A DNA stretch of 55,821 nucleotides from assembly GCF_030068445.1 (NCBI RefSeq), contig NZ_JAQPOK010000027.1, positions 1-55,821 of the forward strand, given 5' to 3'. The position numbers were made by a program, and so were the translations under genes. A model generated the notes under the pieces. That model was not told the DNA's origin and searched no databases. It saw only the letters and a program-made list of their open reading frames with translations. The DNA comes from Roseofilum halophilum BLCC-M91 (GTDB lineage Bacteria > Cyanobacteriota > Cyanobacteriia > Cyanobacteriales > Desertifilaceae). Below are positions 46,909 to 55,821 of the stretch, piece after piece (the stretch's first letter is position 1; every line of letters starts with the position of its first letter).

Positions 46909-47404
46909 GTGACCCGATTTATCCATGACCAATTTGCCAAACAATATCTCAGTGAACTGCTCTCGTGTTTCGGAACTGTAGAAACCAGCCAAGATATCGC
47001 CGCAACAACAAGCCATCAGAGAACTCGAAGCCTTGCCTTCAGGGAATCGTTGGCGAGCGAATGTGATAAAATTAGTCTACGAACTTTTAACCATTTTAGC
47101 CACGCGGCAAAACCAAGAACCAGATCCAGATGATCGGGAGCTAATCGTGACTTTAACTCAACTCTATGAAGAAGCGATCGCCCAACTGCGTGAAGAAGGA
47201 CGTGAAGAAGGACGTGAAGAAGCCACCCTCGAGTTAATTGATAATCTTCTTCAAGCTCGGTTTGGAGAAGTGGATGAGGAGTTGGCCGCAATTATAGAGG
47301 CGATCGCCGCTCTGCCTTCACAAGAATTCACCCCTCTGCTGCTACAACGCTCTCGTGAAGAGCTATTAGCGCAATTTACTCCAGAACCAGAGCCAGAAGA
47401 ATAG
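46909..47404 (+). pseudogene. DUF4351/Rpn-like gene, internally deleted and frameshifted
   Basis: The N-terminal part (GTG at 46909; TRFIHDQFAKQYLSELLSCF, then GTVETSQDIAA) continues, after a junction near 47005, in another frame as QAIRELEALPSGNRW, then a linker with REEGREEGREE and a DUF4351-like tail (LLQARFGEVDEELAAIIEA, LLLQRSREELLAQF). Intact members are about 280-330 residues; most of the middle is gone. An intact frame exists from an internal ATG at 47033, so a 123-residue protein could still be made. Confidence 0.75.
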
Positions 47405-47492
47405 GCGATCGCGTGAACTTTGGAGCGAAAAAGGTAGGAGTGGTGAACACCCCTACCCCTTAATCAATCATGGAAAATAGCAATCGGTGAAA

Positions 47493-49331
47493 TTAAGCGA
47501 TCGCCGCCATTTTCACTTCATGATGGGTCAATAACTCTTGCAGTTCTTCCGCATCCACAGTTTCCCGTTCCACCAGCATTTGAGCCAACTGGTCAAGAAC
47601 AGCCCGGTTATTGACTAACACAGCCTTAGCGCGGCGATAGGCCTGTTCGACCAGGTTCCGCACCTCATCATCAATAGCGGCTGCCGTTTCTTCCGAGAAA
47701 TCCCGCTCGGCCGCAATATCGCGACCCAGGAACATATTCCCTTGCTGACGACCCAATGCCACAGGGCCCAGGCGATCGCTCATTCCAAAGCGAGTCACCA
47801 TTTGCCGAGCCACCCGTGCCACCTGTTGCAAGTCATTCGACGCACCCGTGGTCACCTCCTCATCACCAAAGACAATCTCTTCAGCCAGTCGGCCACCCAG
47901 AGCAACCGCCATCTGATTTTGCAAATAACAACGGCTGTATAATCCAGAGTCCATGCGGTCTTCACTCGGCGTAAACCAAGTCAACCCTCCCGCACGGCCG
48001 CGCGGAATAATACTAATCTTCTGCACCGGGTCATAATCCGGCATCAGAGCGCCCACCAAAGCATGGCCCGCTTCATGATAAGCCACCAACTCCTTCCGTT
48101 TTTCGCTCATCACCCGGTCTTTCTTCTCCGGCCCAGCCAGAACCCGGTCAATAGCATCATTGATTTCATCCATGGAAATCTCAGTTAAATTGCGACGAGC
48201 CGCCAAAATCGCCGCTTCATTCAAAAGATTAGACAGGTCTGCACCCGTAAACCCAGGAGAACGACGAGCAATCTTATCGAGATCCACATCGGGCGATAAG
48301 GTTTTCCCCTGAGAGTGAACCTTAAGAATTTCCAAGCGTCCAGCATAGTCCGGACGGTCTACCACCACTTGACGGTCAAAGCGACCCGGACGCATCAAAG
48401 CCGCATCCAGCACATCAGGACGGTTAGTGGCAGCAATAATGATAATGCCTGTATTGCCTTCAAACCCATCCATTTCCGTCAGCAATTGGTTCAGGGTTTG
48501 TTCCCGCTCATCATTGCCACCACCGAGACCTGCACCCCGTTGACGACCAACGGCATCAATTTCATCAATAAAGACGATACAGGGAGCATTGGCTTTGGCT
48601 TGTTCAAACAAATCTCGGACGCGGGAAGCACCTACCCCAACAAACATTTCTACAAACTCAGACCCAGAGATGGAGAAAAAGGGAACGCCTGCTTCACCGG
48701 CTACGGCTTTAGCCAGTAGGGTTTTACCCGTTCCGGGAGGGCCAACTAAGAGGACACCTTTAGGGATTTTAGCGCCGACTGCCGTGAAGCGATCGGCGTT
48801 TTTCAGGAAGTCTACGACCTCAGTTAACTCTAATTTGGCTTGCTCAATCCCGGCTACGTCGCCAAAGGTAACCTGAGTTTGGGGTTCCATTTGTACTCTA
48901 GCCTTAGACTTGCCAAAGTTCATGGCCTGAGATCCGGGGCCACTTTGGGCCCGTCTGAGGAGGAAAAACACCCCGACAACCAGCAAAATAGGGATGAACA
49001 GACTGCTTAAGGCCCGCACCCAAGCCCCATCATCACTGGGGGGTAAAACTGAGATATCAACATTGTTTTGAGTGAGAATGTTGAGTAAGTCTGGATCATT
49101 GGGAAGGTTGACCAGAATTTTTTCACCATTTTCTGCGGTCACTAGCGCTCTGGTACGGTCAGCACTGAGGTTTACCCGCTCGACCTGTCCCGTTTCTACT
49201 TCGTCAATCAGTTGACTGTAGGGCCAGGTTTGGGTGGGTTGGGGTTGTTGGTCAAACAACGCAGTTCCCAGAGCAATGACGACGATCGCCAGCAAAGCAT
49301 ATAGTCCCGCATTTCTCCACCGTTTGTTCAC
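47493..49331 (-). CDS. ftsH: FtsH-family AAA protease, FtsH3 type
   Basis: A 612-residue FtsH. N-terminal membrane helix ([20 protein letters not shown]), a periplasmic/lumen part, a second helix near 110-125, the AAA domain with GPPGTGKT and [11 protein letters not shown], and zinc protease HEAGH with a downstream metal Asp. The N-terminus closely follows cyanobacterial FtsH3, which forms hetero-oligomers in the cytoplasmic or thylakoid membrane. The start is GTG at 49331 with an AGGAGG site. Confidence 0.96.
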   Translation of the reverse strand: MNKRWRNAGLYALLAIVVIALGTALFDQQPQPTQTWPYSQLIDEVETGQVERVNLSADRTRALVTAENGEKILVNLPNDPDLLNILTQNNVDISVLPPSDDGAWVRALSSLFIPILLVVGVFFLLRRAQSGPGSQAMNFGKSKARVQMEPQTQVTFGDVAGIEQAKLELTEVVDFLKNADRFTAVGAKIPKGVLLVGPPGTGKTLLAKAVAGEAGVPFFSISGSEFVEMFVGVGASRVRDLFEQAKANAPCIVFIDEIDAVGRQRGAGLGGGNDEREQTLNQLLTEMDGFEGNTGIIIIAATNRPDVLDAALMRPGRFDRQVVVDRPDYAGRLEILKVHSQGKTLSPDVDLDKIARRSPGFTGADLSNLLNEAAILAARRNLTEISMDEINDAIDRVLAGPEKKDRVMSEKRKELVAYHEAGHALVGALMPDYDPVQKISIIPRGRAGGLTWFTPSEDRMDSGLYSRCYLQNQMAVALGGRLAEEIVFGDEEVTTGASNDLQQVARVARQMVTRFGMSDRLGPVALGRQQGNMFLGRDIAAERDFSEETAAAIDDEVRNLVEQAYRRAKAVLVNNRAVLDQLAQMLVERETVDAEELQELLTHHEVKMAAIA

Positions 49332-49648
49332 GCCTGTTTGATCCTCCTGTTGTGTTTTCGGGTATTAAGACGGCTTTTGTTCGTGATTATTAATCTTATA
49401 TTAACGAATATTACGAAACTGTGAGCGATCGGCTCAATAATGGGGAGCAGCGATCGCTCTGCATTCCCAGTTGAATCAGGGATTGCAGAGTTTAACGATT
49501 TTATGATGATGGGCCATTAAACGGGTGGTATAGGGGAGCAAGTGTGGAAAACCATACCCTACCCGCCACTAAGGGGCGATCGCTCTATCTTTTTAACTCT
49601 CAGAATAAGAGTGATAAAATAGCCTAAAATTCCTGAAAACTCCAACCC
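49332..49648. other. intergenic region between divergent ftsH and kinase genes
   Basis: About 317 bases with no convincing gene. It holds HIP1 sites near 49450 and 49576, an AT-rich stretch at 49385-49420, and TAAAAT at about 49614 that could be a -10 for the kinase gene. The start region of ftsH has its own AGGAGG. Confidence 0.5.
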
Positions 49649-52600
49649 ATGATCTCTGTATCCGGTTATCAAACCCTCAACTTACTCTACGAAAGCACCA
49701 ACTCAGAAGTTTATCGCGCTATCCGAGCAACTGACGGGCAACCCGTAATTCTCAAACTCCTGAAACAAAACTATCCCACCCCCTCAGAACTCAGACGCTA
49801 CAAACAAGAATATGAACTCACCCACTCAATCAACCTAACAGGAGTGGTAAAAGCCTACGACTTGCAACCCTATAAAAATACCCTAGTCATTATCCTAGAA
49901 GACTTCGGCGGAGAATCTTTAAAAACTTGGAAAGCAAACCAGTCAGAATTGAACCTCCATCACGAGCTATCCCTATTCATCAAAATAGCCGACTGTCTTG
50001 GACAACTCCACGCCGAAAATATTATCCACAAAGACATTAATCCCGCCAACCTCGTCTTCAACACCGAAACCCAAGAACTCAAAATTATTGACCTCGGCAT
50101 TTCTACTGAACTGAGCAAAGAAAACCCCACCCTCAAAAACCCCACCACCCTCGAAGGAACCCTTCCCTACATCTCCCCAGAACAAACCGGGAGAATGAAC
50201 CGTTCCCTAGACTATCGCACCGACTTTTATTCTCTTGGTGTAACCTTTTTTGAACGGCTCACCAATCAACTGCCCTTCACCACCCAAGATGACCTAGAAT
50301 TAGTCCACTGTCATATTGCCAAAGAACCCCCATTAGCCACCGAAATTAATCCCCAAATCCCTCCCATTCTGTCGGACATCATCAGCAAACTGATGTCGAA
50401 AAACGCCGAAGACCGATATCAAAGCGCCTGGGGATTAAAAGCCGACCTAGAAACCTGCCTGACTCAACTGGAACAAGAGGGCAAAATTGACCCCTTCCCT
50501 CTAGGAAGCCAAGACCTATCAGACAAATTTCAAATTCCCCAAAAACTCTACGGCAGACAAAAAGAAATCGAGCAACTCTTAAACACCTTTGAACAAGTAG
50601 ACCAGCACAGTCAGATGATGCTAGTAGCCGGTTACTCAGGCATCGGTAAATCAGCCCTAGTCCAAGAAATATACAAACCCATTACCCAAAGAAAGGGATA
50701 CTTTATCGCCGGTAAATTCGATCAATTCCAGCGCAATGTCCCTTATTCGGCAATTGTGGCTGCCTTCAAAGCATTTGTACAGCAACTGCTCACGGAAAGT
50801 CCAGAAAGCTTGGAAAAATGGAAAAGTAAATTTTTAGATGCTCTGGGTGTTAATGGACAAGTAATCGTTGATGTGATTCCAGAAATTGAACTGATTATTG
50901 GCCCCCAACTTCCCATAGATGAATTAGGGCCAGCCGAATCACAAAACCGGTTTAACTTAGTCTTTCAAAACTTTATTCGCTCCTGTTGTAGTCCGAAACA
51001 TCCCCTAGCGATCTTTCTGGACGATCTCCAATGGACAGATAGAGCAACTTTAAAGTTAATCGAACTGATCGTGATGGATCAAGACCTAAAAAACTTATTA
51101 TTGATTGGAGCTTATCGAGACAATGAAGTAAATGTAAACCATCCTTTTATAATTTTGGTGAATAAGCTCAAAGATAATCAAATTGGTATTCATGAATTGA
51201 CCTTGGAAAATTTAGCTATAAATGACGTTAGACATCTGATCGAAGACACAGTGATGCAAGAGAATGAGAAGGTTCAAGAACTGTCCAAGATGATTTTTAA
51301 AAAAACACAAGGAAACCCATTCTTTGTCAATCAATTTTTAAGCAACTTATACTCTGAAAACTTGATTGAGTTTAATTATCAAAACCAAGTATGGGAATGG
51401 GATTTGTACAAAATAAAGTCTCAAAATATCACAGATAATGTGGTTGAATTGATGATTGGGAAGTTAAGGAAACTGCCCTTGAGTACCCAGGAAGTTTTAA
51501 AGCTAGCAGCCTGTATTGGCGCTAATTTTGATTTAACCACCTTATCTCTTGTCTCAGAAAATCCTGCGCCTGACGTATTTAATTGCATAATTCCTGCAAT
51601 TCAATCGGGGTTAGTTTTATCTTTATCGGAATTAGATCAAGAACTTTTGATTCAAGATTACAGGTTTGTACATGACCGAGTACAACAAGCTGCTTATGCT
51701 TTAATTCCTGAAGAAGAGAAGCCATTAATTCACCTAAAAATTGGACAACTGTTGCTCAAAAGTAGCTCTGAAGAAGAGCAATTAGAAAAAATATTTGATA
51801 TTGTCGGTCATTTGAATATTGGTTTTGATAGACTCACTAATGCTGAAGAAAAAAATAAAATTACTCAGTTAAATCTTGAAGCAAGTAAAAAGGCCAAATC
51901 ATCAGCCGCCTATATGGGTTCATTAGAATACCTGAAAGCTGGTATGCATCAATTGAGTGATGACAGTTGGGAAAAGCATTATAAGTTAACCTTTGAATTT
52001 CATAAGGAGCGTTGTGAAGTTGAATACTTGAATTACAATTATGATGAAGCTGAAAAATGGGCGGATATCACATTACAAAAAGCTCAATCAACGTTAGATA
52101 AATGTGAAATTTATAGGCTTCTATGCGTGCAAAATACTCTATCAACTAAGTATGAAGAAGCGATTGTTAATGTAACGACTGCTTTGGACTTATTGGGGAT
52201 TTATTTTCCCAGTTCAACGGCAGATACAATTGAACTACAAGCTTGTCTTGATGTGGAAATAAAAAATATTAAAACTCATTTGAGATATCGCAAAATATCC
52301 GAGCTAGAAGAGTCTGAAGAATGTACCGATCCAGAAAAACAAATGGCAATGAAATTGCTGCACTGTGGAACATCATCGATGTTTTTGACCAATCCAACTA
52401 TGTGGTGGATTGTTAGCACAAAGTTGGTTCAAATGTCCTTGAAGTATGGGTTGGTCATTGACTCAATTTTTGGATTTTCTGCCTATGGCATGTTTTTGGC
52501 AAATGAAGAAGAGTATGCCCTTTCTTATGAATTTGGAACCTTAGCGATCGATCTCACTGAACGATTTAATCATGGGGGAACAAAATGTCAAGTTCTTCAT

Positions 52601-54928
52601 GTATTTGCCACTTATATTAATGGGTGGAATAAACACTTAAAATATGCCGATCCCCTCAATGATGAAGCGTTTGCATTAGCTTTAGAGTCTGGCGATATCC
52701 ACTATGCTGGATATACGATAATGGTGGGTTGCTATAACTTGTTTTATCAAGGTAAACCGCTTGACGAGATGACAGAGCAAATCAAAAAATATCTCTTGTA
52801 TACAGAGCAGAGCAGTCATCAATTAGCAAAGGATTTGTTATGGGCAGCTCATTTGGTAATTCTGAACTTAAGAGGTTTAACTTCAGATATTGATTCATTT
52901 GATGATGGAGAAAAAGCAGAAGGCGTTACTCTAAATAATTGGATAGAATGTAAGAATTTCATGGTACTTTGTTATTATTACATCATCAAATCTAAAGCCT
53001 ATTATCTGTATTGTAAACTGGATGAAGCCCTGGATTGTTTGTCAGAAGCGGAAAAATTACTCCCTTTTATCTCCATTAGCATTCCAGTTGCCCAACACAA
53101 CTTCTATTCGTCTTTAACTCTCTTGCGTTTGTATCCTGATGCCGATCTGGAAAGTCAAAAACAATCCATAGAAAAAGTCCGAAAAAATCAAGTGAGGATG
53201 AAAAAATGGGTGGATAATTGCTCCGAAAACTTTTTGCATAAATATTTATTAGTTGAGGCGGAAGTAGCTCAGGTTTTAGGAAATACTTTAGAAGCCATGG
53301 ATTTATATGATCGTGCGATTGCAGCAGCCCATGAAAATGATTATGTTCAGGAAGAAAGTTTAGCTAATGAACTGGCTGCTGAGTTTTACTTGAAATTCAA
53401 GAAGCCGAAATTTGCTCAAATTTATATACAACAGGCTTATTATGGATATAGAGTTTGGGGAGCAATGGCTAAAACGGAGCAGTTGGAGAAACTTTATCCA
53501 GAGTTGTTAGGTTTATCGGTTAATTCACAAAAGAGTAGTGTTTCTATTACTAGAATTTCTACCAGTAACAATTCTAGTGTGTCCTTGGATTTATCGACTG
53601 TCCTCAAAGCAAATCAAGCGATTTCTGGGGAAATTGTCTTAGAAAAGCTGTTAATTGCTCTGATGAAGATTATTATGCAAAATGCCGGAGCGCAGAGTGG
53701 ATATTTACTGATGGCAGATCGAGATCGGTTAACGATTGAAGCCTCCCAGACTCTAGATTGTGATGAGATTCAGGTATTACAAGAAATTCCTGTAGAAGAC
53801 CATGCTCAAATAGCTCAGAGTCTGATTAATTATGTCCGTCGGACGCAGGAGAGTGTGGTGCTTAATGATGCGACGAATCAGGGTAACTTTATCAACGATC
53901 CTTATATTAAACAATGTCAACCGAAATCAATTCTGTGTGTTCCTCTGATTAGTCAAGGAAAGTTAATTAGTATTGTCTATCTAGAAAATAATCTGACGGT
54001 GGGGGCGTTTACGGAGAATCGAGTAGAGATGATTAAGTTGTTATCGGGACAAGCGGCGATCGCCCTGGAAAATGCGTATCTCTACCAAAACTTAGAACAA
54101 AAAGTACAACAACGTACCGCAGAACTGGCATTAGCGAATCAGGAAATTGGCATCTTAAATGAGAAACTCAAGGCAGATAATAGACGGTTAAGTTCAGAGT
54201 TAGATGTAGCCAAAAAACTTCAGGAAATGGTGCTACCCAATGCTGAAGAGTTAGAGGATATTGCCGGTTTAGACATTGCTGGATATATGCAACCGGCCGA
54301 TGAGGTAGGGGGAGACTATTATGATGTTCTCAAGGATGGAGAGCGGCTGAAAATTGGGATTGGAGATGTGACGGGACATGGGTTAGAAAGTGGGGTGTTG
54401 ATGCTGATGGCTCAAACGGCAATTCGCACCCTACAGAAGGTGAATGAAACCGATCCGGTGCGGTTTTTAGATATCCTCAATCAGACCTTGTATGACAATT
54501 TGCAACGGATGAGCAGTGATAAAAATATGACGTTGGCAATTTTGGATTATCATCAGGGGAGGGTGAAACTAAGCGGTCAGCATGAGGAGGCGATTGTGGT
54601 TCGTTCTCATGGGGAAATAGAGTTAATTGATACAATTGATTTGGGTTTTCCGATTGGGTTAGATGACCAAATTGCAGATTTTATTAGTCAACACTCTATT
54701 GATTTAAATGCTGAAGATGTGATGGTATTGTATACGGATGGGATTACAGAAGCGGAAAATAGGGAACAGGAGCAATATGGATTAGAGCGTTTGTGTCGGG
54801 TGGTGCAGGAACATCGGCAAAAATTAGCCCATGAGATTCGGGAACAGGTGGTTGAGGATGTGCGAGAATTTATTGGCGACCATAAGGTGTTTGATGATAT
54901 TACTTTGGTGGTTTTGAAGCAGCGATGA
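49649..54928 (+). CDS. Ser/Thr kinase - AAA ATPase - GAF - SpoIIE phosphatase protein
   Basis: A 1759-residue signalling protein. Residues 1-270 are a protein kinase domain (HKDINPANLVF with the catalytic Asp, IIDLGIS in place of DFG, SPEQTGRMN). An AAA_16 ATPase follows (VAGYSGIGKSALVQEI near 326, IFLDDLQWTD near 453). A long helical, TPR-like stretch to about 1310 leads to a GAF domain at 1330-1470, a short coiled coil, and a SpoIIE/PP2C-like phosphatase from about 1515 (DEVGGDYYDV, IGDVTGHGLESG with metal Asp, VMVLYTDGITEAEN). The architecture is known in cyanobacteria but usually ends in a histidine kinase; here it ends in a phosphatase. The stop overlaps cobH by four bases. Confidence 0.93.
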   Translation: MISVSGYQTLNLLYESTNSEVYRAIRATDGQPVILKLLKQNYPTPSELRRYKQEYELTHSINLTGVVKAYDLQPYKNTLVIILEDFGGESLKTWKANQSELNLHHELSLFIKIADCLGQLHAENIIHKDINPANLVFNTETQELKIIDLGISTELSKENPTLKNPTTLEGTLPYISPEQTGRMNRSLDYRTDFYSLGVTFFERLTNQLPFTTQDDLELVHCHIAKEPPLATEINPQIPPILSDIISKLMSKNAEDRYQSAWGLKADLETCLTQLEQEGKIDPFPLGSQDLSDKFQIPQKLYGRQKEIEQLLNTFEQVDQHSQMMLVAGYSGIGKSALVQEIYKPITQRKGYFIAGKFDQFQRNVPYSAIVAAFKAFVQQLLTESPESLEKWKSKFLDALGVNGQVIVDVIPEIELIIGPQLPIDELGPAESQNRFNLVFQNFIRSCCSPKHPLAIFLDDLQWTDRATLKLIELIVMDQDLKNLLLIGAYRDNEVNVNHPFIILVNKLKDNQIGIHELTLENLAINDVRHLIEDTVMQENEKVQELSKMIFKKTQGNPFFVNQFLSNLYSENLIEFNYQNQVWEWDLYKIKSQNITDNVVELMIGKLRKLPLSTQEVLKLAACIGANFDLTTLSLVSENPAPDVFNCIIPAIQSGLVLSLSELDQELLIQDYRFVHDRVQQAAYALIPEEEKPLIHLKIGQLLLKSSSEEEQLEKIFDIVGHLNIGFDRLTNAEEKNKITQLNLEASKKAKSSAAYMGSLEYLKAGMHQLSDDSWEKHYKLTFEFHKERCEVEYLNYNYDEAEKWADITLQKAQSTLDKCEIYRLLCVQNTLSTKYEEAIVNVTTALDLLGIYFPSSTADTIELQACLDVEIKNIKTHLRYRKISELEESEECTDPEKQMAMKLLHCGTSSMFLTNPTMWWIVSTKLVQMSLKYGLVIDSIFGFSAYGMFLANEEEYALSYEFGTLAIDLTERFNHGGTKCQVLHVFATYINGWNKHLKYADPLNDEAFALALESGDIHYAGYTIMVGCYNLFYQGKPLDEMTEQIKKYLLYTEQSSHQLAKDLLWAAHLVILNLRGLTSDIDSFDDGEKAEGVTLNNWIECKNFMVLCYYYIIKSKAYYLYCKLDEALDCLSEAEKLLPFISISIPVAQHNFYSSLTLLRLYPDADLESQKQSIEKVRKNQVRMKKWVDNCSENFLHKYLLVEAEVAQVLGNTLEAMDLYDRAIAAAHENDYVQEESLANELAAEFYLKFKKPKFAQIYIQQAYYGYRVWGAMAKTEQLEKLYPELLGLSVNSQKSSVSITRISTSNNSSVSLDLSTVLKANQAISGEIVLEKLLIALMKIIMQNAGAQSGYLLMADRDRLTIEASQTLDCDEIQVLQEIPVEDHAQIAQSLINYVRRTQESVVLNDATNQGNFINDPYIKQCQPKSILCVPLISQGKLISIVYLENNLTVGAFTENRVEMIKLLSGQAAIALENAYLYQNLEQKVQQRTAELALANQEIGILNEKLKADNRRLSSELDVAKKLQEMVLPNAEELEDIAGLDIAGYMQPADEVGGDYYDVLKDGERLKIGIGDVTGHGLESGVLMLMAQTAIRTLQKVNETDPVRFLDILNQTLYDNLQRMSSDKNMTLAILDYHQGRVKLSGQHEEAIVVRSHGEIELIDTIDLGFPIGLDDQIADFISQHSIDLNAEDVMVLYTDGITEAENREQEQYGLERLCRVVQEHRQKLAHEIREQVVEDVREFIGDHKVFDDITLVVLKQR

Positions 54929-55521
54929 AGAAATTTGAACATCCGATCGCCCTGGAAAGTTTTGCTATGATCGATCGCGAAATCGGCCCCCATACTCTAA
55001 ATGCCCAGGAATATGCGATCGCCCGTCGCATTATCCATAGCACCGCCGACTTCGAGTTTAAGGACTTGCTCTGGTTTAGTCCAACCGCCATTGAGTCGGG
55101 TATCAATGCCCTGCACCAACAATATCCCATCATTACCGATGTCTCCATGGTACACATGGGAATTCGCAATTTAGTCACTCAAACCTTTAATAACCCTCTC
55201 TGGGTGGCAGTCGAAGCAGTCCCCGAAGCAGAACCGGGAAAAACCCGCACAGAGACGGGAATGCTCCAATTAGCCCGTCAGTTTCCAAAAGGCATTTTTG
55301 CGATCGGAAACGCACCCACGGCTCTGTTAGCCCTGTGTGAGGAGATCGAACAGGGGAGGGTGCAGCCTACCCTAGTTATTGGCGCTCCGGTGGGGTTTGT
55401 GTCAGTGGTGGAATCCAAATCCCGTTTGGCGCAGTTGGCAGTTCCCCAAATTATCGTTAAGGGGCGCAAGGGCGGCTCGCCCGTGGCGGCAGCCATTGTC
55501 AATGCTTTGATCCATCTATAG
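54925..55521 (+). CDS. cobH: precorrin-8X methylmutase
   Basis: A 198-residue CobH/CbiC. Signature IARRIIHSTADFEFKDLL carries the catalytic His38, with IITDVSMVHMGI, ETGMLQLARQ and ViGAPVGFVSVVESKSRL later. It moves a methyl group from C11 to C12 of the corrin ring in cobalamin biosynthesis. The ATGA overlap with the kinase gene implies translational coupling. Length is near normal. Confidence 0.95.
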   Translation: MKKFEHPIALESFAMIDREIGPHTLNAQEYAIARRIIHSTADFEFKDLLWFSPTAIESGINALHQQYPIITDVSMVHMGIRNLVTQTFNNPLWVAVEAVPEAEPGKTRTETGMLQLARQFPKGIFAIGNAPTALLALCEEIEQGRVQPTLVIGAPVGFVSVVESKSRLAQLAVPQIIVKGRKGGSPVAAAIVNALIHL

Positions 55522-55554
55522 CAAACCTAAATGAGTGATTTAACGATTGCCCCT

Positions 55555-55720
55555 CATCCCCCTACCCCCTTCTCCCACAGGCGCTGCCCTGCTTGCCCTG
55601 AGCGTAGCCGAAGGGAGCGAAGTCGAAGGGAGAAGGGGGAAAGTCCCTCTCCCACGGGAGAGGGATACAGCGCTTCGCGCGGCAGAAGGGTAATGGGTAA
55701 TTGGTAATGGGAAAACCATT
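55555..55720. repeat. mosaic of dispersed repeats
   Basis: A run of repeat pieces: CCCCCTTCTCCC with an inverted GGGAGAAGGGGG, a GCCCTGAGCGTAGCCGAAGG motif like that in mfd, the CCCTCTCCCACGGGAGAGGG hairpin at 55645-55664, and three heptamers at 55688-55708. From 55755 an ATG opens a frame that runs off the end of the window without a stop; too short to judge. No gene is supported in 55522-55821. Confidence 0.8.
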
Positions 55721-55821
55721 TTTCACGCTATAATCCCCATTTTTCAGGCTTTTCATGGGAAGGCACTCAACCCTTAAAATTTCGATAACTGTACCTCATA
55801 ACATCGAAAAGCGCTGTATAG

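Noticed and set aside
55755-55821. Start of a new gene at the window end
   Set aside because: An ATG frame is open to the edge, but only 22 codons are visible and there is no ribosome binding site, so it cannot be judged.
1-55821. tRNA and rRNA genes
   Set aside because: No cloverleaf with a GGTTCRA-type arm and no rRNA segment was recognised in the intergenic regions by eye.

Overview
The window reads as cyanobacterial chromosome. Supporting signs are the very frequent HIP1 octamer GCGATCGC, petN (a cytochrome b6f subunit), an FtsH3-type thylakoid protease, a GUN4-domain protein, a photosystem II S4-domain protein, Uma2/DUF820, DUF4336 and DUF4168 genes, XisI, and arrays of degenerate 7- and 8-bp repeats. 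The species cannot be fixed from the sequence alone; a filamentous, repeat-rich lineage is my guess.

Layout. 1-4441 is the right end of an extracellular contractile injection system (eCIS) cluster: a repeat protein cut by the window edge, a tube/hub-type protein and a VgrG-like spike. 4619-13098 holds a DUF4336 protein, a photosystem II S4 protein, a membrane-linked NACHT-like NTPase beside a pentapeptide-repeat protein, a double-domain SagB/ThcOx oxidoreductase, an LCP-family protein and a ThiO-like oxidoreductase. 13205-18080 has a tandem Uma2 pair, a DUF4168 lipoprotein, a carboxylesterase and a KefB/RCK antiporter. 18123-25742 is mostly signalling: a CBS-like/MCP-like coiled-coil protein, a seven-domain PAS/GAF/GGDEF/EAL protein, YggT and a TPR protein. 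26045-36841 has an EF-G-like GTPase, decayed NB-ARC and xisH genes, xisI, mfd, petN with a small membrane protein, a metallo-hydrolase, fmt, an esterase and a PIN-toxin fragment. 36883-42148 has a second Uma2 pair, an EF-hand protein, a membrane GTPase, a GUN4-domain protein and two direct-repeat arrays. 42149-55821 has copA, ureF-ureG, a phosphodiester glycosidase, a broken DUF4351 gene, ftsH, a 1759-residue kinase/ATPase/GAF/SpoIIE protein overlapping cobH, and a repeat-rich end.

How the genes fit together. Most are single genes or pairs rather than long operons. Clear units are the three eCIS genes, ureF-ureG, the truncated xisH-xisI overlap, petN with its small neighbour, each Uma2 pair, and the kinase gene with cobH (ATGA overlap). 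Broken genes (NB-ARC, xisH, PIN, DUF4351) cluster near repeats, which suggests active rearrangement.

Most worth following up: the 84-bp/252-bp repeat domain in the eCIS protein and the composition switch inside the spike gene; the kinase-to-phosphatase polypeptide; two separate Uma2 pairs whose differences are confined to a central patch; and a hairpin family with a constant loop and covarying stems. No tRNA, rRNA, CRISPR array or complete transposon was seen.
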